In this document: in pieces, positions 54,489 to 62,796 of the stretch
Layout of the letters: each line of letters begins with the position of its first letter
Numbering within the stretch: the stretch's first letter is position 1
DNA from: an uncultured Prevotella sp.
GTDB lineage: Bacteria; Bacteroidota; Bacteroidia; Bacteroidales; Bacteroidaceae
Direction: 5' to 3'
Length of the DNA stretch: 64,000 nucleotides
Assembly (NCBI GenBank): GCA_900315775.1
Contig: ONAJ01000002.1
Coordinates: forward strand, 1 to 64,000
Notes under the pieces: generated by a model
The model's database searches: none
The model's input: only the letters and a program-made list of their open reading frames with translations
Told to the model about the DNA's origin: nothing
Position numbers and translations under genes: made by a program

Positions 54489-56555
54489 ATGGAAAAGAAA
54501 AACTATAAGAGAACAACCGTTACGGCGGCGCTGCCATACGCTAATGGTGGTGTACACATTGGTCATCTTGCTGGTGTGTATGTGCCTGCCGACATCTATG
54601 TGCGCTATCTGCGTCTTCTCGGAAAAGACGTGATGTTTGTTGGTGGTAGCGACGAACACGGAGTGCCCATCACCATCCGTGCACGCAAGGAGGGCATCAC
54701 CCCTCAAGACGTTGTTGACCGCTATCATGAGATGATTCGTAAGTCGTTCGAGGAGTTCGGCATATCGTTTGATGTGTATTCACGTACTACATCGAAGACA
54801 CACCATAAGTTCGCCTCCGACTTCTTCCGCAAGCTCTACGACGAAGGGAAACTCACCGAAGAGACAACAACACAGCTGTACGACGAAGAGGCGCAGCAGT
54901 TCCTTGCTGACCGCTACGTAGTAGGCGAGTGTCCTCACTGTCACAATGAGGGTGCCTACGGCGACCAATGCGAGAAATGTGGTCGCGATCTGTCGCCGAC
55001 AGAACTTATCAATCCGAAATCGACAATCAGCGGCTCAACACCTGTGCTCAAGGAGACAAAGAACTGGTATCTCCCGCTTAACGAGTACCAGGAGTGGTTG
55101 AAGAAGTGGATTCTTGAGGAGCATAAAGAGTGGCGCCCTAACGTATATGGACAGTGTAAGTCGTGGCTCGATATGGATTTGCAGCCACGTGCTATGACGC
55201 GCGACCTCAACTGGGGTATCCCAGTACCCGTAGAGGGCGCTGAGGGAAAGGTGCTCTACGTGTGGTTCGACGCTCCTATAGGCTACGTGTCAAATACCAA
55301 GGAACTCTGCGAGAAAGATCCACAGCGCTGGGGCTCCTGGCAGCAGTGGTGGCAGGACGAAGACACTCGTCTTATTCACTTCATAGGCAAGGACAACATC
55401 GTGTTCCACTGCATCATCTTCCCCGTAATGATGAAGGCTCACGGAGGGTACATCATGCCTGACAACGTTCCTGCCAACGAGTTCCTGAACCTTGAGAACG
55501 ACAAGATATCAACGTCGCGTAACTGGGCTGTGTGGCTCCACGAATACCTCGAGGATATGCCGGGCAAACAGGACGTGCTGCGCTATGTGCTTACAGCTAA
55601 TGCCCCTGAGACAAAGGACAATAACTTCACGTGGAAGGACTTCCAGGACCGTAACAACAACGAGTTGGTAGCGGTATATGGAAACTTCGTGAACCGCGCC
55701 CTACAGTTGACAAAGAAATACTGGGACGGTGTGGTTCCTGAGTGCGGAGAGCTGCAGGACGTTGACCGTCAGGCTCTTGAGGAGTTCAAGGATGTGAAGA
55801 AGAATGTGGAACAGCTACTTGACCAGTTCAAGTTCCGCGAGGCACAGTTCGAGGCAATGAACCTGGCACGCATAGGCAACCGCTACATCACGGAGTGCGA
55901 ACCTTGGAAGGTATGGAAGACAGACCAGAAGCGCTGCGAAACAATACTGAATATATGCTTGCAGCTGACAGCTAATCTCGCTATCGCCTTCGAACCGTTC
56001 CTGCCATTCTCAAGTCAGAAGTTGCGCGAGATGCTTAACCTCGATAGTTTCGAGTGGAACCAGCTTGGACGCACCGACATCCTGAAGGCAGGACATAAAC
56101 TCGGTGAGCCACAGCTGTTGTTCGAGAAGATTGAGGACGAGGTGATCCAGAAGCAGCTCGATAAGTTAGAGGCTACGAAGAAAGCCAACGAGGCTGCACA
56201 GTATAAGGCAGCACCAATAAAGGATACCGTATCGTTCGAGGACTTCGAGAAACTCGACATCCGTGTAGGTCTTGTAAAGGACTGCCAGAAAGTGAAGAAG
56301 TCAAAGAAACTCCTTCAGTTCACCATTGACGACGGAACGGGCGTGGACCGCACCATATGCTCGGGTATAGCACAGTACTACGAGAATCCTGAGGAACTCA
56401 TCGGCAAACGCATATTGTTCGTTGCTAACTTCGCCCCACGACAGATGATGGGCATAGAGAGTCAGGGAATGATTCTCTCGGCTGTTGACTTCGACGAGAG
56501 TCTCAGCGTCGTAACAACAACCAAGGACGTTAAGCCAGGTTCGCAGGTCGGATAA
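54489..56555 (+). CDS. metG: Methionyl-tRNA synthetase with C-terminal tRNA-binding domain
   Basis: 688 residues from the ATG at 54489. HIGH motif: [12 protein letters not shown]; zinc knuckle: [23 protein letters not shown] loop appears as KISTSRN, the usual Bacteroidetes variant. The C-terminal 110 residues are a Trbp111-like OB fold ([28 protein letters not shown]) that dimerises and grips tRNA. The start was chosen because the promoter lies inside the longer frame. Confidence 0.97.
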   Translation: MEKKNYKRTTVTAALPYANGGVHIGHLAGVYVPADIYVRYLRLLGKDVMFVGGSDEHGVPITIRARKEGITPQDVVDRYHEMIRKSFEEFGISFDVYSRTTSKTHHKFASDFFRKLYDEGKLTEETTTQLYDEEAQQFLADRYVVGECPHCHNEGAYGDQCEKCGRDLSPTELINPKSTISGSTPVLKETKNWYLPLNEYQEWLKKWILEEHKEWRPNVYGQCKSWLDMDLQPRAMTRDLNWGIPVPVEGAEGKVLYVWFDAPIGYVSNTKELCEKDPQRWGSWQQWWQDEDTRLIHFIGKDNIVFHCIIFPVMMKAHGGYIMPDNVPANEFLNLENDKISTSRNWAVWLHEYLEDMPGKQDVLRYVLTANAPETKDNNFTWKDFQDRNNNELVAVYGNFVNRALQLTKKYWDGVVPECGELQDVDRQALEEFKDVKKNVEQLLDQFKFREAQFEAMNLARIGNRYITECEPWKVWKTDQKRCETILNICLQLTANLAIAFEPFLPFSSQKLREMLNLDSFEWNQLGRTDILKAGHKLGEPQLLFEKIEDEVIQKQLDKLEATKKANEAAQYKAAPIKDTVSFEDFEKLDIRVGLVKDCQKVKKSKKLLQFTIDDGTGVDRTICSGIAQYYENPEELIGKRILFVANFAPRQMMGIESQGMILSAVDFDESLSVVTTTKDVKPGSQVG

Positions 56556-56583
56556 CACCTCGCACCTCGCACCTCGTACCTCG
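56556..56583. repeat. 7-bp repeat CACCTCG x3 plus TACCTCG
   Basis: Exact heptamers filling the spacer between the convergent metG and beta-barrel receptor genes, beginning right after the metG stop. Confidence 0.92.
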
Positions 56584-56584
56584 A

Positions 56585-58849
56585 TTAAAACTCTCCTCCG
56601 GAGTAACCATTCATATCACCGCCTTCATCGTCGGACTCTTGCTGACGTTGAGGGCGTTTTGATTTCATATTACCAAAGTTCCACGTTACCGTAAACTGCA
56701 CTCGTCTGCCGCCTCGCCAGTTGCGTTGCTGACGCTCGAAGGTGTTGCTCGAAGTGATGGTCTCCCAACGACGACTGTTGAAGATGTCGCGACAGTTAAG
56801 ACTCAGCGCCAGTTTCTTGTCGAAGAAGGTCTTGCGCACTCCAAGGTCGAAGTTGTAGTTAGCGCGACGATGACCCTGTGTTATAACCTGACGCGAGCGG
56901 TAGTTGCCTGTAAACTGTACGGAGAAGTTCTTCGGCAGCAACAGACTTGCTAACATACGTCCTGTCCACGAGAAGTTGTGGTTGCTGTCACCGGTAACCT
57001 TCTGTCCCATAATGGTGTACTCAAAGCCGTCGAGTTCGTAGTAGTAGGCATTGAGTGTTGTGGTGAGGTCCAGACGACGGAAGAAGTTATTCTTTATTAC
57101 CGCCTCGATACCTGTGCTGAGGTCCTTCGTGACGTTCATGTTTGTCTGGTACATAATGCCGTCGGTGGGGTCCTGATACTTCACGCGCTGAATGACGTCG
57201 GTAGAAGGACGATAGTACGCCGATAGCGACAGGGTGTGCTGGTCCCACTGCTTCAAGTAGTTCAGCGAGAAGGAGTGGGTATAGGCTGGTGTCAGCTCGG
57301 GGTTTCCGAACTCTACCATCGACGCATCGCGGGTGTTGCGGAACGAGTTAAGCTGTCCTCCCCAAGGACGACGCAGACGACGGGTGTAGTTGACCTGCAG
57401 CTGTTGGGTGGGGGTGAGCTGGTAGGAGATGAAGACGCTGGGGAACAGCTGGAAGAAGTCTTTCTTGTAAGGACTCTTGCGCTGTGTGGCGTCATGTTCC
57501 TGCCACCAGTCGTAGCTCTCGGTGTTCACCTTCCAGTACTCGCCTCTAAGACCTCCCATGATGCCGAACTTTCCTGTGTTCCAAGTCAGCGTGGTGTAGA
57601 AAGCGTGGAGGTCCATCTTATATATGAACCTGTTGTAGAAGGCTTTGTCCTCTACCTGGCTTGTGCCTTCCCACGTGTTGGCGTTATAAGCCTCCTGCGG
57701 GGTATTCTCCTTGCTGAAGTTTCCGTTATATCCTGCTTGCAGCTTCAGAGTCTTAGCAAGCTGGTTCTCGTAGTCGAGTTTCACCTCCCACGAGCGGTTG
57801 CGGATAAACATAGGACGGTTCTGATACTGATATGTGGTGGGGTTCGGATTATAATATGTGCTGTCCTGATAGTAACTCTTATTGTCAGCGTGCCAGTTGT
57901 TATAGCTTACGGTGAGGTCTATCCAGTGGTTCTCTTTGAACGTGTGCTTGTAGCCCAACTCTCCGTGAATCATACGCATATCGTTGTCGCCGGTATTCCT
58001 GCGGAACATCCTCTTGTTGTCGTCGGCAGCACCCCACGACCCGTAGTGGTAGAGTGTGGTGTTGTTATTGTTATGACCTCCCAACATTCCCATACCACTC
58101 AGCGTTAGGTCGTCTTTCTTCGTGGCGTGCCACGTAATGCCGGCACGTGTGAAGAGGTTGTTACCCCTGTTGCGGTCGTCTGTGTCGTAGTTCATGTACG
58201 TGTTGTCCGTATAGTTGTGCTGACGACTCCATGCTCCTCCTTGGTTATTCTGACGATGACGGTAGCCCACGTTGAGGTATGTCTCTATGATACCGCTTGA
58301 GTAGTTTATGTTTCCGCTGGTGTTGGCTCCCCCCTGGGTGTTGCCGCCAACCTGCAGCGAGCCGTAGTAGCCCGCCTTGCGGTCGCGCTTGAGTACAATG
58401 TTTATTATTCCTGCAGAACCTTCTGCCGAGAACTTCGCCGAGGGGTTGTCTATGACTTCTATCTTCTCGATACTTTCGGCAGGCAGCTGCTGGAGTATCT
58501 CTCCGCGGTTCTCGCTGGTAAGACCGCTCGCCTTACCGTTAATCCACACCTCCACGCTCTCGTTGCCGCGTAGCGACACGTTGCCGTCCTGGTCAACCTC
58601 CACCGACGGAATGTTCTCCAATACGTCGCTGGCAGAACCGCCGGCATTGGCGATGTTCTGATCTACGTCGTACGTCTTGCGGTCAACCTCCAACTTCACC
58701 GTTGAACGCTGACCTGTCACTACTACCTCGTTTAATAAGAACTCCAAAGAGTCCTGTGGAGTAAGCGTCTTCTTATGCTTTCCTTTGCCCTGCGCCAACA
58801 GACAAAGAGGACACAACAATAGTATGCCCACCAAATAGAATCGATTCAT
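56585..58849 (-). CDS. TonB-dependent receptor-like outer membrane beta-barrel protein
   Basis: 754 residues from the ATG at 58849 with a signal peptide (MNRFYLVGILLLCPLCLLAQ). A plug domain follows directly (NEVVVTGQRSTVKLEVDRK, GGSASDVLENIPSVEVD, GIINIVLKRD), then a large barrel of the outer-membrane beta-barrel family (PF14905 type) ending GGEF. Unlike most relatives I see no N-terminal carboxypeptidase-regulatory-like domain, and no partner SusD gene. Its substrate is unknown. Uptake or organism-surface function is inferred from the family. Confidence 0.88.
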   Translation of the reverse strand: MNRFYLVGILLLCPLCLLAQGKGKHKKTLTPQDSLEFLLNEVVVTGQRSTVKLEVDRKTYDVDQNIANAGGSASDVLENIPSVEVDQDGNVSLRGNESVEVWINGKASGLTSENRGEILQQLPAESIEKIEVIDNPSAKFSAEGSAGIINIVLKRDRKAGYYGSLQVGGNTQGGANTSGNINYSSGIIETYLNVGYRHRQNNQGGAWSRQHNYTDNTYMNYDTDDRNRGNNLFTRAGITWHATKKDDLTLSGMGMLGGHNNNNTTLYHYGSWGAADDNKRMFRRNTGDNDMRMIHGELGYKHTFKENHWIDLTVSYNNWHADNKSYYQDSTYYNPNPTTYQYQNRPMFIRNRSWEVKLDYENQLAKTLKLQAGYNGNFSKENTPQEAYNANTWEGTSQVEDKAFYNRFIYKMDLHAFYTTLTWNTGKFGIMGGLRGEYWKVNTESYDWWQEHDATQRKSPYKKDFFQLFPSVFISYQLTPTQQLQVNYTRRLRRPWGGQLNSFRNTRDASMVEFGNPELTPAYTHSFSLNYLKQWDQHTLSLSAYYRPSTDVIQRVKYQDPTDGIMYQTNMNVTKDLSTGIEAVIKNNFFRRLDLTTTLNAYYYELDGFEYTIMGQKVTGDSNHNFSWTGRMLASLLLPKNFSVQFTGNYRSRQVITQGHRRANYNFDLGVRKTFFDKKLALSLNCRDIFNSRRWETITSSNTFERQQRNWRGGRRVQFTVTWNFGNMKSKRPQRQQESDDEGGDMNGYSGGEF

Positions 58850-58956
58850 ACACCTATTTGACGTATATATATAATAAAGGTTTAAAGGAAAGTAAAAAAA
58901 TAGTGTGGGAATGAAATAAATAGTAAATAGAAAACGGTTAAATCGTAAATTATTAT

Positions 58957-58964
58957 TATCTTTG
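58957..58964 (+). promoter_or_regulatory. -7 element TATCTTTG for tRNA-Arg
   Basis: Box 14 bp before the tRNA 5' end at 58979. No TTTG is present at the canonical distance. Confidence 0.75.
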
Positions 58965-58978
58965 CACCCGGAAATGAT

Positions 58979-59050
58979 GGTTCCATAGTTCAATGGATAG
59001 AACAAGTCTCTCCTAAAGATTAGATCCGAGTTCGATTCTCGGTGGAACTA
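58979..59050 (+). tRNA. tRNA-Arg (anticodon CCU)
   Basis: A complete cloverleaf of 72 nt: acceptor GGTTCCA/TGGAACT (first pair G-U), D stem GTTC/GAAC, anticodon stem AGTCT/AGATT, loop CTCCTAA with CCT at the anticodon, T arm CCGAG-TTCGATT-CTCGG. It reads AGG. The 3' CCA is not encoded (discriminator A is followed by CATTCC). Confidence 0.95.
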
Positions 59051-59111
59051 CATTCCAATATGGAACGATATTACATTCATAAATTATTAATTTACAAAAC
59101 AAAAAAGTATT

Positions 59112-59570
59112 ATGAAAAAGTTTTTTATTGCATTCTTGATGATTGCACCTATGCTGTTCAGCTCTTGTGGCAAGGACGAGACAACAACAAACAGATCTGC
59201 AGATATTAAGCAGAGCGTATCAAGAGGTACTCTCCTGGGCTACACTTATATCCAGAAAGACCTTGACGAGAAGAACAACACTATCACACTGTTCCTGTTC
59301 CGTTCAGGCGACGCTATTGTAGGTAACTTTAACCTGGCAACAGGTATGGTTAAGAATAGCACATACTACAAGAACTGGAACACAGAAGGTCTTCGCATGA
59401 AGGTTACAGACGAGAACGACAAGGTTCTTAACTGGGACTGCTACAAGCAGGGTGACAATATCATGATTGACGGTGCAGCTTGGTATATTCCTACAGAGGA
59501 AGCAAAGCAGAAGACAAAGCCTATCATCGATGTCATCTGGGCAGAAGTTGATAAGAGACTTAACAAGTAA
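59112..59570 (+). CDS. Small lipoprotein of unknown function
   Basis: 152 residues with lipobox MLFSSC (Cys 19). The rest looks like a compact beta-rich fold (ITLFLFRSGDAIVGNF, then a C-terminal helix PIIDVIWAEVDKRLN). No family recognised. It follows the tRNA by 61 bp with no separate -7 box, so it may be transcribed from the tRNA promoter. It ends in a strong bidirectional terminator. Confidence 0.8.
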   Translation: MKKFFIAFLMIAPMLFSSCGKDETTTNRSADIKQSVSRGTLLGYTYIQKDLDEKNNTITLFLFRSGDAIVGNFNLATGMVKNSTYYKNWNTEGLRMKVTDENDKVLNWDCYKQGDNIMIDGAAWYIPTEEAKQKTKPIIDVIWAEVDKRLNK

Positions 59571-59590
59571 TTAGGAAACAACGAAAAGAA

Positions 59591-59624
59591 AAAGCCTCTC
59601 CACGATTGGAGAGGCTTTATTTGT
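59591..59624. terminator. Bidirectional terminator between lipoprotein and pnp
   Basis: A 12-bp perfect stem AAAGCCTCTCCA/TGGAGAGGCTTT with CGAT loop and flanking T/A runs. Confidence 0.95.
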
Positions 59625-59626
59625 TT

Positions 59627-61930
59627 TTAGAACTCAAGGTTCTCTATTGACTCTTCAGCCTTTGGAGCCTGAGGCTCTTCGTTGTTCTGGTGGTTGTCGT
59701 GGTTGTGCTGACGACGTTCGCCGCGATCGTTGCGGTCTCCGCGAGGACGACGGTCACCACGCTCGCCACGAGGACGACGCTCGCGCTCTACATATCCCTC
59801 TGGTTTCGGGATGAGCACGCGGTGAGAGAGTTTGTACTTACCTGTCTTCGGGTCAATCTCAAGGAGCTTAACAGTAATCTTGTCACCTTCCTTAAGACCT
59901 GCCTCTTCAACAGTCTCAAGACGCTTCCAGTCGATTTCAGAGATGTGGAGCAGACCATCCTTGCCAGGCATGATCTCTACGAAGCAACCGTAAGGCATGA
60001 TGCTACGAACGGTACCTTCGTAAACCTCGCCAACCTCAGGAACGGCAACGATAGCGCGAATCTTAGAGATTGCTGCGTCGATGCTGTCCTTGTCGGGACC
60101 ACTAACCTGAATCTTACCAACACCGTCAACCTCGTCGATAACGATTGTTGCACCAGTGTCTTCCTGCATCTGCTGGATAATCTTACCACCAGGACCGATG
60201 ACAGCACCGATGAACTCCTTAGGAATCTCGAACTGTACGATACGTGGTACGTGTGGCTTAAGCTCTGGACGTGGCTCTGCGATAGTCTCTACGAGTTTGC
60301 CGAGGATGTGCTCACGACCTGCCTTTGCCTGCATAAGAGCCTTCTCGAGGATCTCGAAGCTAAGACCGTCGCACTTGATATCCATCTGTGTTGCTGTAAG
60401 ACCGTCACGGGTACCTGTTGTCTTGAAGTCCATGTCGCCCAGGTGGTCCTCGTCGCCGAGGATGTCACTAAGAACGGCATATTTCTCTTCGCCCGGGTTC
60501 TTGATAAGACCCATAGCAATACCGCTGACAGGCTTCTTCATAGGAACGCCGGCATCCATCATTGCGAGTGTTCCTGCGCAGACGGTAGCCATTGATGAAG
60601 AACCGTTAGACTCCAGAATCTGTGATACTACACGAACGGTGTAGGGGAAGTCTTCGGGAACCATATCTTTAAGAGCGCGCCAAGCGAGGTGTCCGTGACC
60701 TATCTCACGACGACCTGTTCCACGCTGCGCCTTAGCCTCACCAGTACAGAACGGTGGGAAGTTGTAGTGGAGGAGGAAACGCATATAGCTCTTGTCGAGA
60801 ACGTCGTCAACGAGTTTCTCGTCGAGTTTTGTTCCTAATGTACATGTTGTCAGTGACTGTGTCTCACCACGAGTGAAGATACTGCTTCCGTGAGGCATTG
60901 GCAGAGGGCTAACCTCGCACCAGATAGGACGAATCTCGTCGCACTTACGTCCGTCGAGACGTGTTCCTTCGTCGAGGATGCAACGGCGCATAGCGTCGCG
61001 CTCTACGTCGTGATAGTAGCGGTCTGCAAGAGTGTTCTTCTCTTCCAGCTCATCCTCGGTGAGGTCGCTGTGTGCAGCAGCATAACGCTCCTTGAAGTCT
61101 TCAATGACTTTCTCGAAAGCCTCTGCACGTGCGTGCTTCTCGAGAGCCTGCTTTGTAATGTCGTAAGCTGGCTGGTAGCACTCCTTCTTAATCTGCTCGC
61201 GGAGTTCCTCGTCGTTAACCTCGTGGCAGTATTCGCGCTTAACATCTTTGCCAAGTTCCTTAGCAAGTTCTGTCTGCAGTTCGCACATAGGACGGATGGC
61301 GTCCTGAGCTGCCTTCAATGCTCCGAGCAGGTCCTGCTCAGAAACCTCTTTCATCTCTCCTTCCACCATCATGATGTTCTCTGTAGAAGAGCCTACCATA
61401 ATATCCATGTCGGCCTGTTTCATCTGCTCGAAAGTAGGATCAATAACGTATTCGCCATTGATGCGTGCTACACGAACTTCACTGATAGGACATTCGAAAG
61501 GAATATCTGATACTGCCAGTGCTGCTGATGCTGCAAAACCTGCAAGAGCATCAGGCTGATCTACACCGTCTGCAGAAAGCAGCATGACGTTCACGAATAC
61601 CTCAGCATGATAGTCTGCTGGGAAGAGTGGACGGAGCACACGGTCAACCAGTCGGCTGGTGAGAATTTCATTGTCTGAAGGTTTGCCTTCGCGCTTGGTG
61701 AAACCGCCAGGAAAACGTCCTGCTGCGGCGTACTGCTCTCTGTAGTCAACCTGCAAAGGCATAAAATCGGTTCCGGGAACTGCATCTTTTGCGGCACAAA
61801 CGGTGGCGAGCAATACGGTGTTGTTCATGCGGAGAACAACGGCGCCGTCAGCCTGTTTTGCCACTTTCCCGGTTTCAATGGTGATGGTTCTTCCATCTGC
61901 CAATTGAATGGTCTTTGTAATTACGTTCAT
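59627..61930 (-). CDS. pnp: Polynucleotide phosphorylase (PNPase)
   Basis: 767 residues: two RNase PH domains ([23 protein letters not shown] in the first, FTRGETQSL and [15 protein letters not shown] in the second), KH domain ([15 protein letters not shown]) and S1 domain ([20 protein letters not shown]). The C-terminus adds an Arg/Gly-rich low-complexity tail ([18 protein letters not shown]...) that probably binds RNA. It degrades RNA 3' to 5' with phosphate. Confidence 0.97.
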   Translation of the reverse strand: MNVITKTIQLADGRTITIETGKVAKQADGAVVLRMNNTVLLATVCAAKDAVPGTDFMPLQVDYREQYAAAGRFPGGFTKREGKPSDNEILTSRLVDRVLRPLFPADYHAEVFVNVMLLSADGVDQPDALAGFAASAALAVSDIPFECPISEVRVARINGEYVIDPTFEQMKQADMDIMVGSSTENIMMVEGEMKEVSEQDLLGALKAAQDAIRPMCELQTELAKELGKDVKREYCHEVNDEELREQIKKECYQPAYDITKQALEKHARAEAFEKVIEDFKERYAAAHSDLTEDELEEKNTLADRYYHDVERDAMRRCILDEGTRLDGRKCDEIRPIWCEVSPLPMPHGSSIFTRGETQSLTTCTLGTKLDEKLVDDVLDKSYMRFLLHYNFPPFCTGEAKAQRGTGRREIGHGHLAWRALKDMVPEDFPYTVRVVSQILESNGSSSMATVCAGTLAMMDAGVPMKKPVSGIAMGLIKNPGEEKYAVLSDILGDEDHLGDMDFKTTGTRDGLTATQMDIKCDGLSFEILEKALMQAKAGREHILGKLVETIAEPRPELKPHVPRIVQFEIPKEFIGAVIGPGGKIIQQMQEDTGATIVIDEVDGVGKIQVSGPDKDSIDAAISKIRAIVAVPEVGEVYEGTVRSIMPYGCFVEIMPGKDGLLHISEIDWKRLETVEEAGLKEGDKITVKLLEIDPKTGKYKLSHRVLIPKPEGYVERERRPRGERGDRRPRGDRNDRGERRQHNHDNHQNNEEPQAPKAEESIENLEF

Positions 61931-61992
61931 CTTGTTTTATAAAACATCTAAAAATAAAAAAAATAGTGCGACGGAGTCGCTAAAAAACTGCG

Positions 61993-62024
61993 CAAAGGTA
62001 CACATTATTATATTAAGAAACAAA
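61993..62024 (-). promoter_or_regulatory. Promoter TTTG-N20-TACCTTTG for pnp
   Basis: Minus strand: TTTG (62021-62024), 20 bp, TACCTTTG (61993-62000), about 62 bp before the pnp ATG. Confidence 0.88.
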
Positions 62025-62110
62025 GAAACAGGCAATTATTATTGTTTTTTTAGAAATAAGCGAAAATATACATAGTCATAATCCGATGTGTATGAGAAAG
62101 AGTTTCACTG

Positions 62111-62154
62111 TAAAAGTAGGCTACTTACACACTAAAAGTAGGCTACTTACACAT
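62111..62154. repeat. Two tandem 22-bp repeats
   Basis: The unit begins TAAAAGTAGGCTACTTACAC; the second copy differs only at the last base. Same unit length as the repeats at 38965-39052. Confidence 0.92.
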
Positions 62155-62253
62155 CGCTTTAGACAAATCCTGAAAAAAGAATTTTTCATCAACACTTACC
62201 TTTTTGGGTATCAAATTGCCGTTCCGCCCTCTGTTTATCGGTGTTTCAAGAGT

Positions 62254-62357
62254 GGTAAGTGTTGCTTCAACACTTACCTAACACTTACCTATGTACCCGA
62301 GGGTGCGGGGGTAAGTCTAAAGTAAGTCTTAGGTAAGTGTTTGGACAACACTTACCT
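62254..62357. repeat. Pair of GGTAAGTGTT/AACACTTACC hairpins
   Basis: First stem GGTAAGTGTTG (62254-62264) with CAACACTTACC (62268-62278), loop 3 nt. Second stem AGGTAAGTGTT (62331-62341) with AACACTTACCT (62347-62357), loop 5 nt. An extra AACACTTACCT follows the first hairpin in tandem. Confidence 0.93.
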
Positions 62358-62441
62358 TGCCTTGCGCCCTTTATTTATCGGGGTTTCAGGCGTTTTTGGT
62401 TAAGTTGTTAAGTGTTTTGAGAAAATTTATTTTTCTATTTC

Positions 62442-62472
62442 TTTGTAATTTCAATAAGAATAATTATCTTTG
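62442..62472 (+). promoter_or_regulatory. Promoter TTTG-N19-TATCTTTG
   Basis: TTTG at 62442-62445 and TATCTTTG at 62465-62472. It lies 324 bp before the BspA-like ATG and directly ahead of the structured RNA. Confidence 0.87.
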
Positions 62473-62475
62473 CAG

Positions 62476-62755
62476 CAATATCTCACAGGAACCAATTAGG
62501 TGGAGTGAGTGCAGAAAATGTTTAACCAAATAAAATTGTAATACGGATAGAAGAAAGAACATAAATAAGACATATAGGATTTGAACATCCACTTTTAGAT
62601 TCTTGTTTCTGACAATTGGGGAATTAGATGAAATCACCAAGAACGAAAGTAGATAGTTCACGCTGTCCGGCGTGGGCATTTACTCGTTTAAGGTGATAGG
62701 TTTCCCCAATACCTCAGAAACGTAGACGAAGTAAATTGTCCACGTTTTCTTTTTG
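62476..62755 (+). ncRNA. Structured RNA candidate with its own promoter and terminator
   Basis: Bounded by a good promoter and a terminator. A 5' hairpin pairs CTCAC (62482-62486) with GTGAG (62505-62509) around ACC/GGT. A rod-like 3' structure follows: GTTTCTGA (62605-62612) with TCAGAAAC (62714-62721); ATTGGGGAA (62615-62623) with TTCCCCAAT (62702-62710); ATCACC (62633-62638) with GGTGAT (62692-62697); AACGA with TCGTT; and CACGC (62659-62663) with GCGTG (62670-62674). This could be an independent sRNA, perhaps of the 6S-like/Bacteroidales-1 kind, or a leader with attenuator for the downstream gene; neither is proven. Confidence 0.68.
62719..62755 (+). terminator. Terminator of the structured RNA
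   Basis: AACGTAGAC/GTCCACGTT stem (one mismatch) followed by TTTTCTTTTTG. Its 5' arm overlaps the last 3 nt of the rod's closing stem, so the two compete slightly. Confidence 0.75.
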
Positions 62756-62796
62756 TGTTTAAATGAAGTATATTAAAGACCTAGAATAATATCATT

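Larger units (their letters stand above)
62080..62440. other. Gene-less repeat-rich segment, locus 2
   Basis: About 360 bp without a gene. Two 22-bp direct repeats (62111-62154), two near-identical motifs TTTATCGGTGTTT (62234-62246) and TTTATCGGGGTTT (62374-62386) each preceded by CGCCCT, and two 11-bp perfect hairpins between them (62254-62278 and 62331-62357). A short open frame (62086-62325) has no visible features and is not annotated. Confidence 0.85.

Noticed and set aside
55490..55540. KMSKS loop of metG appearing as KISTS
   Set aside because: This is a normal variant in Bacteroidetes MetRS, not a defect.
59690..60595. Long plus-strand open frame (301 codons) inside pnp
   Set aside because: Antisense shadow of a clear PNPase with no recognisable domains.
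62086..62325. 79-residue open frame across locus 2 repeats
   Set aside because: It is made of the 22-bp repeats and hairpins, and has no promoter or family resemblance.
62605..62721. Structured RNA considered as tmRNA, RNase P RNA or SRP RNA
   Set aside because: None of the characteristic sequence elements of those RNAs is present.
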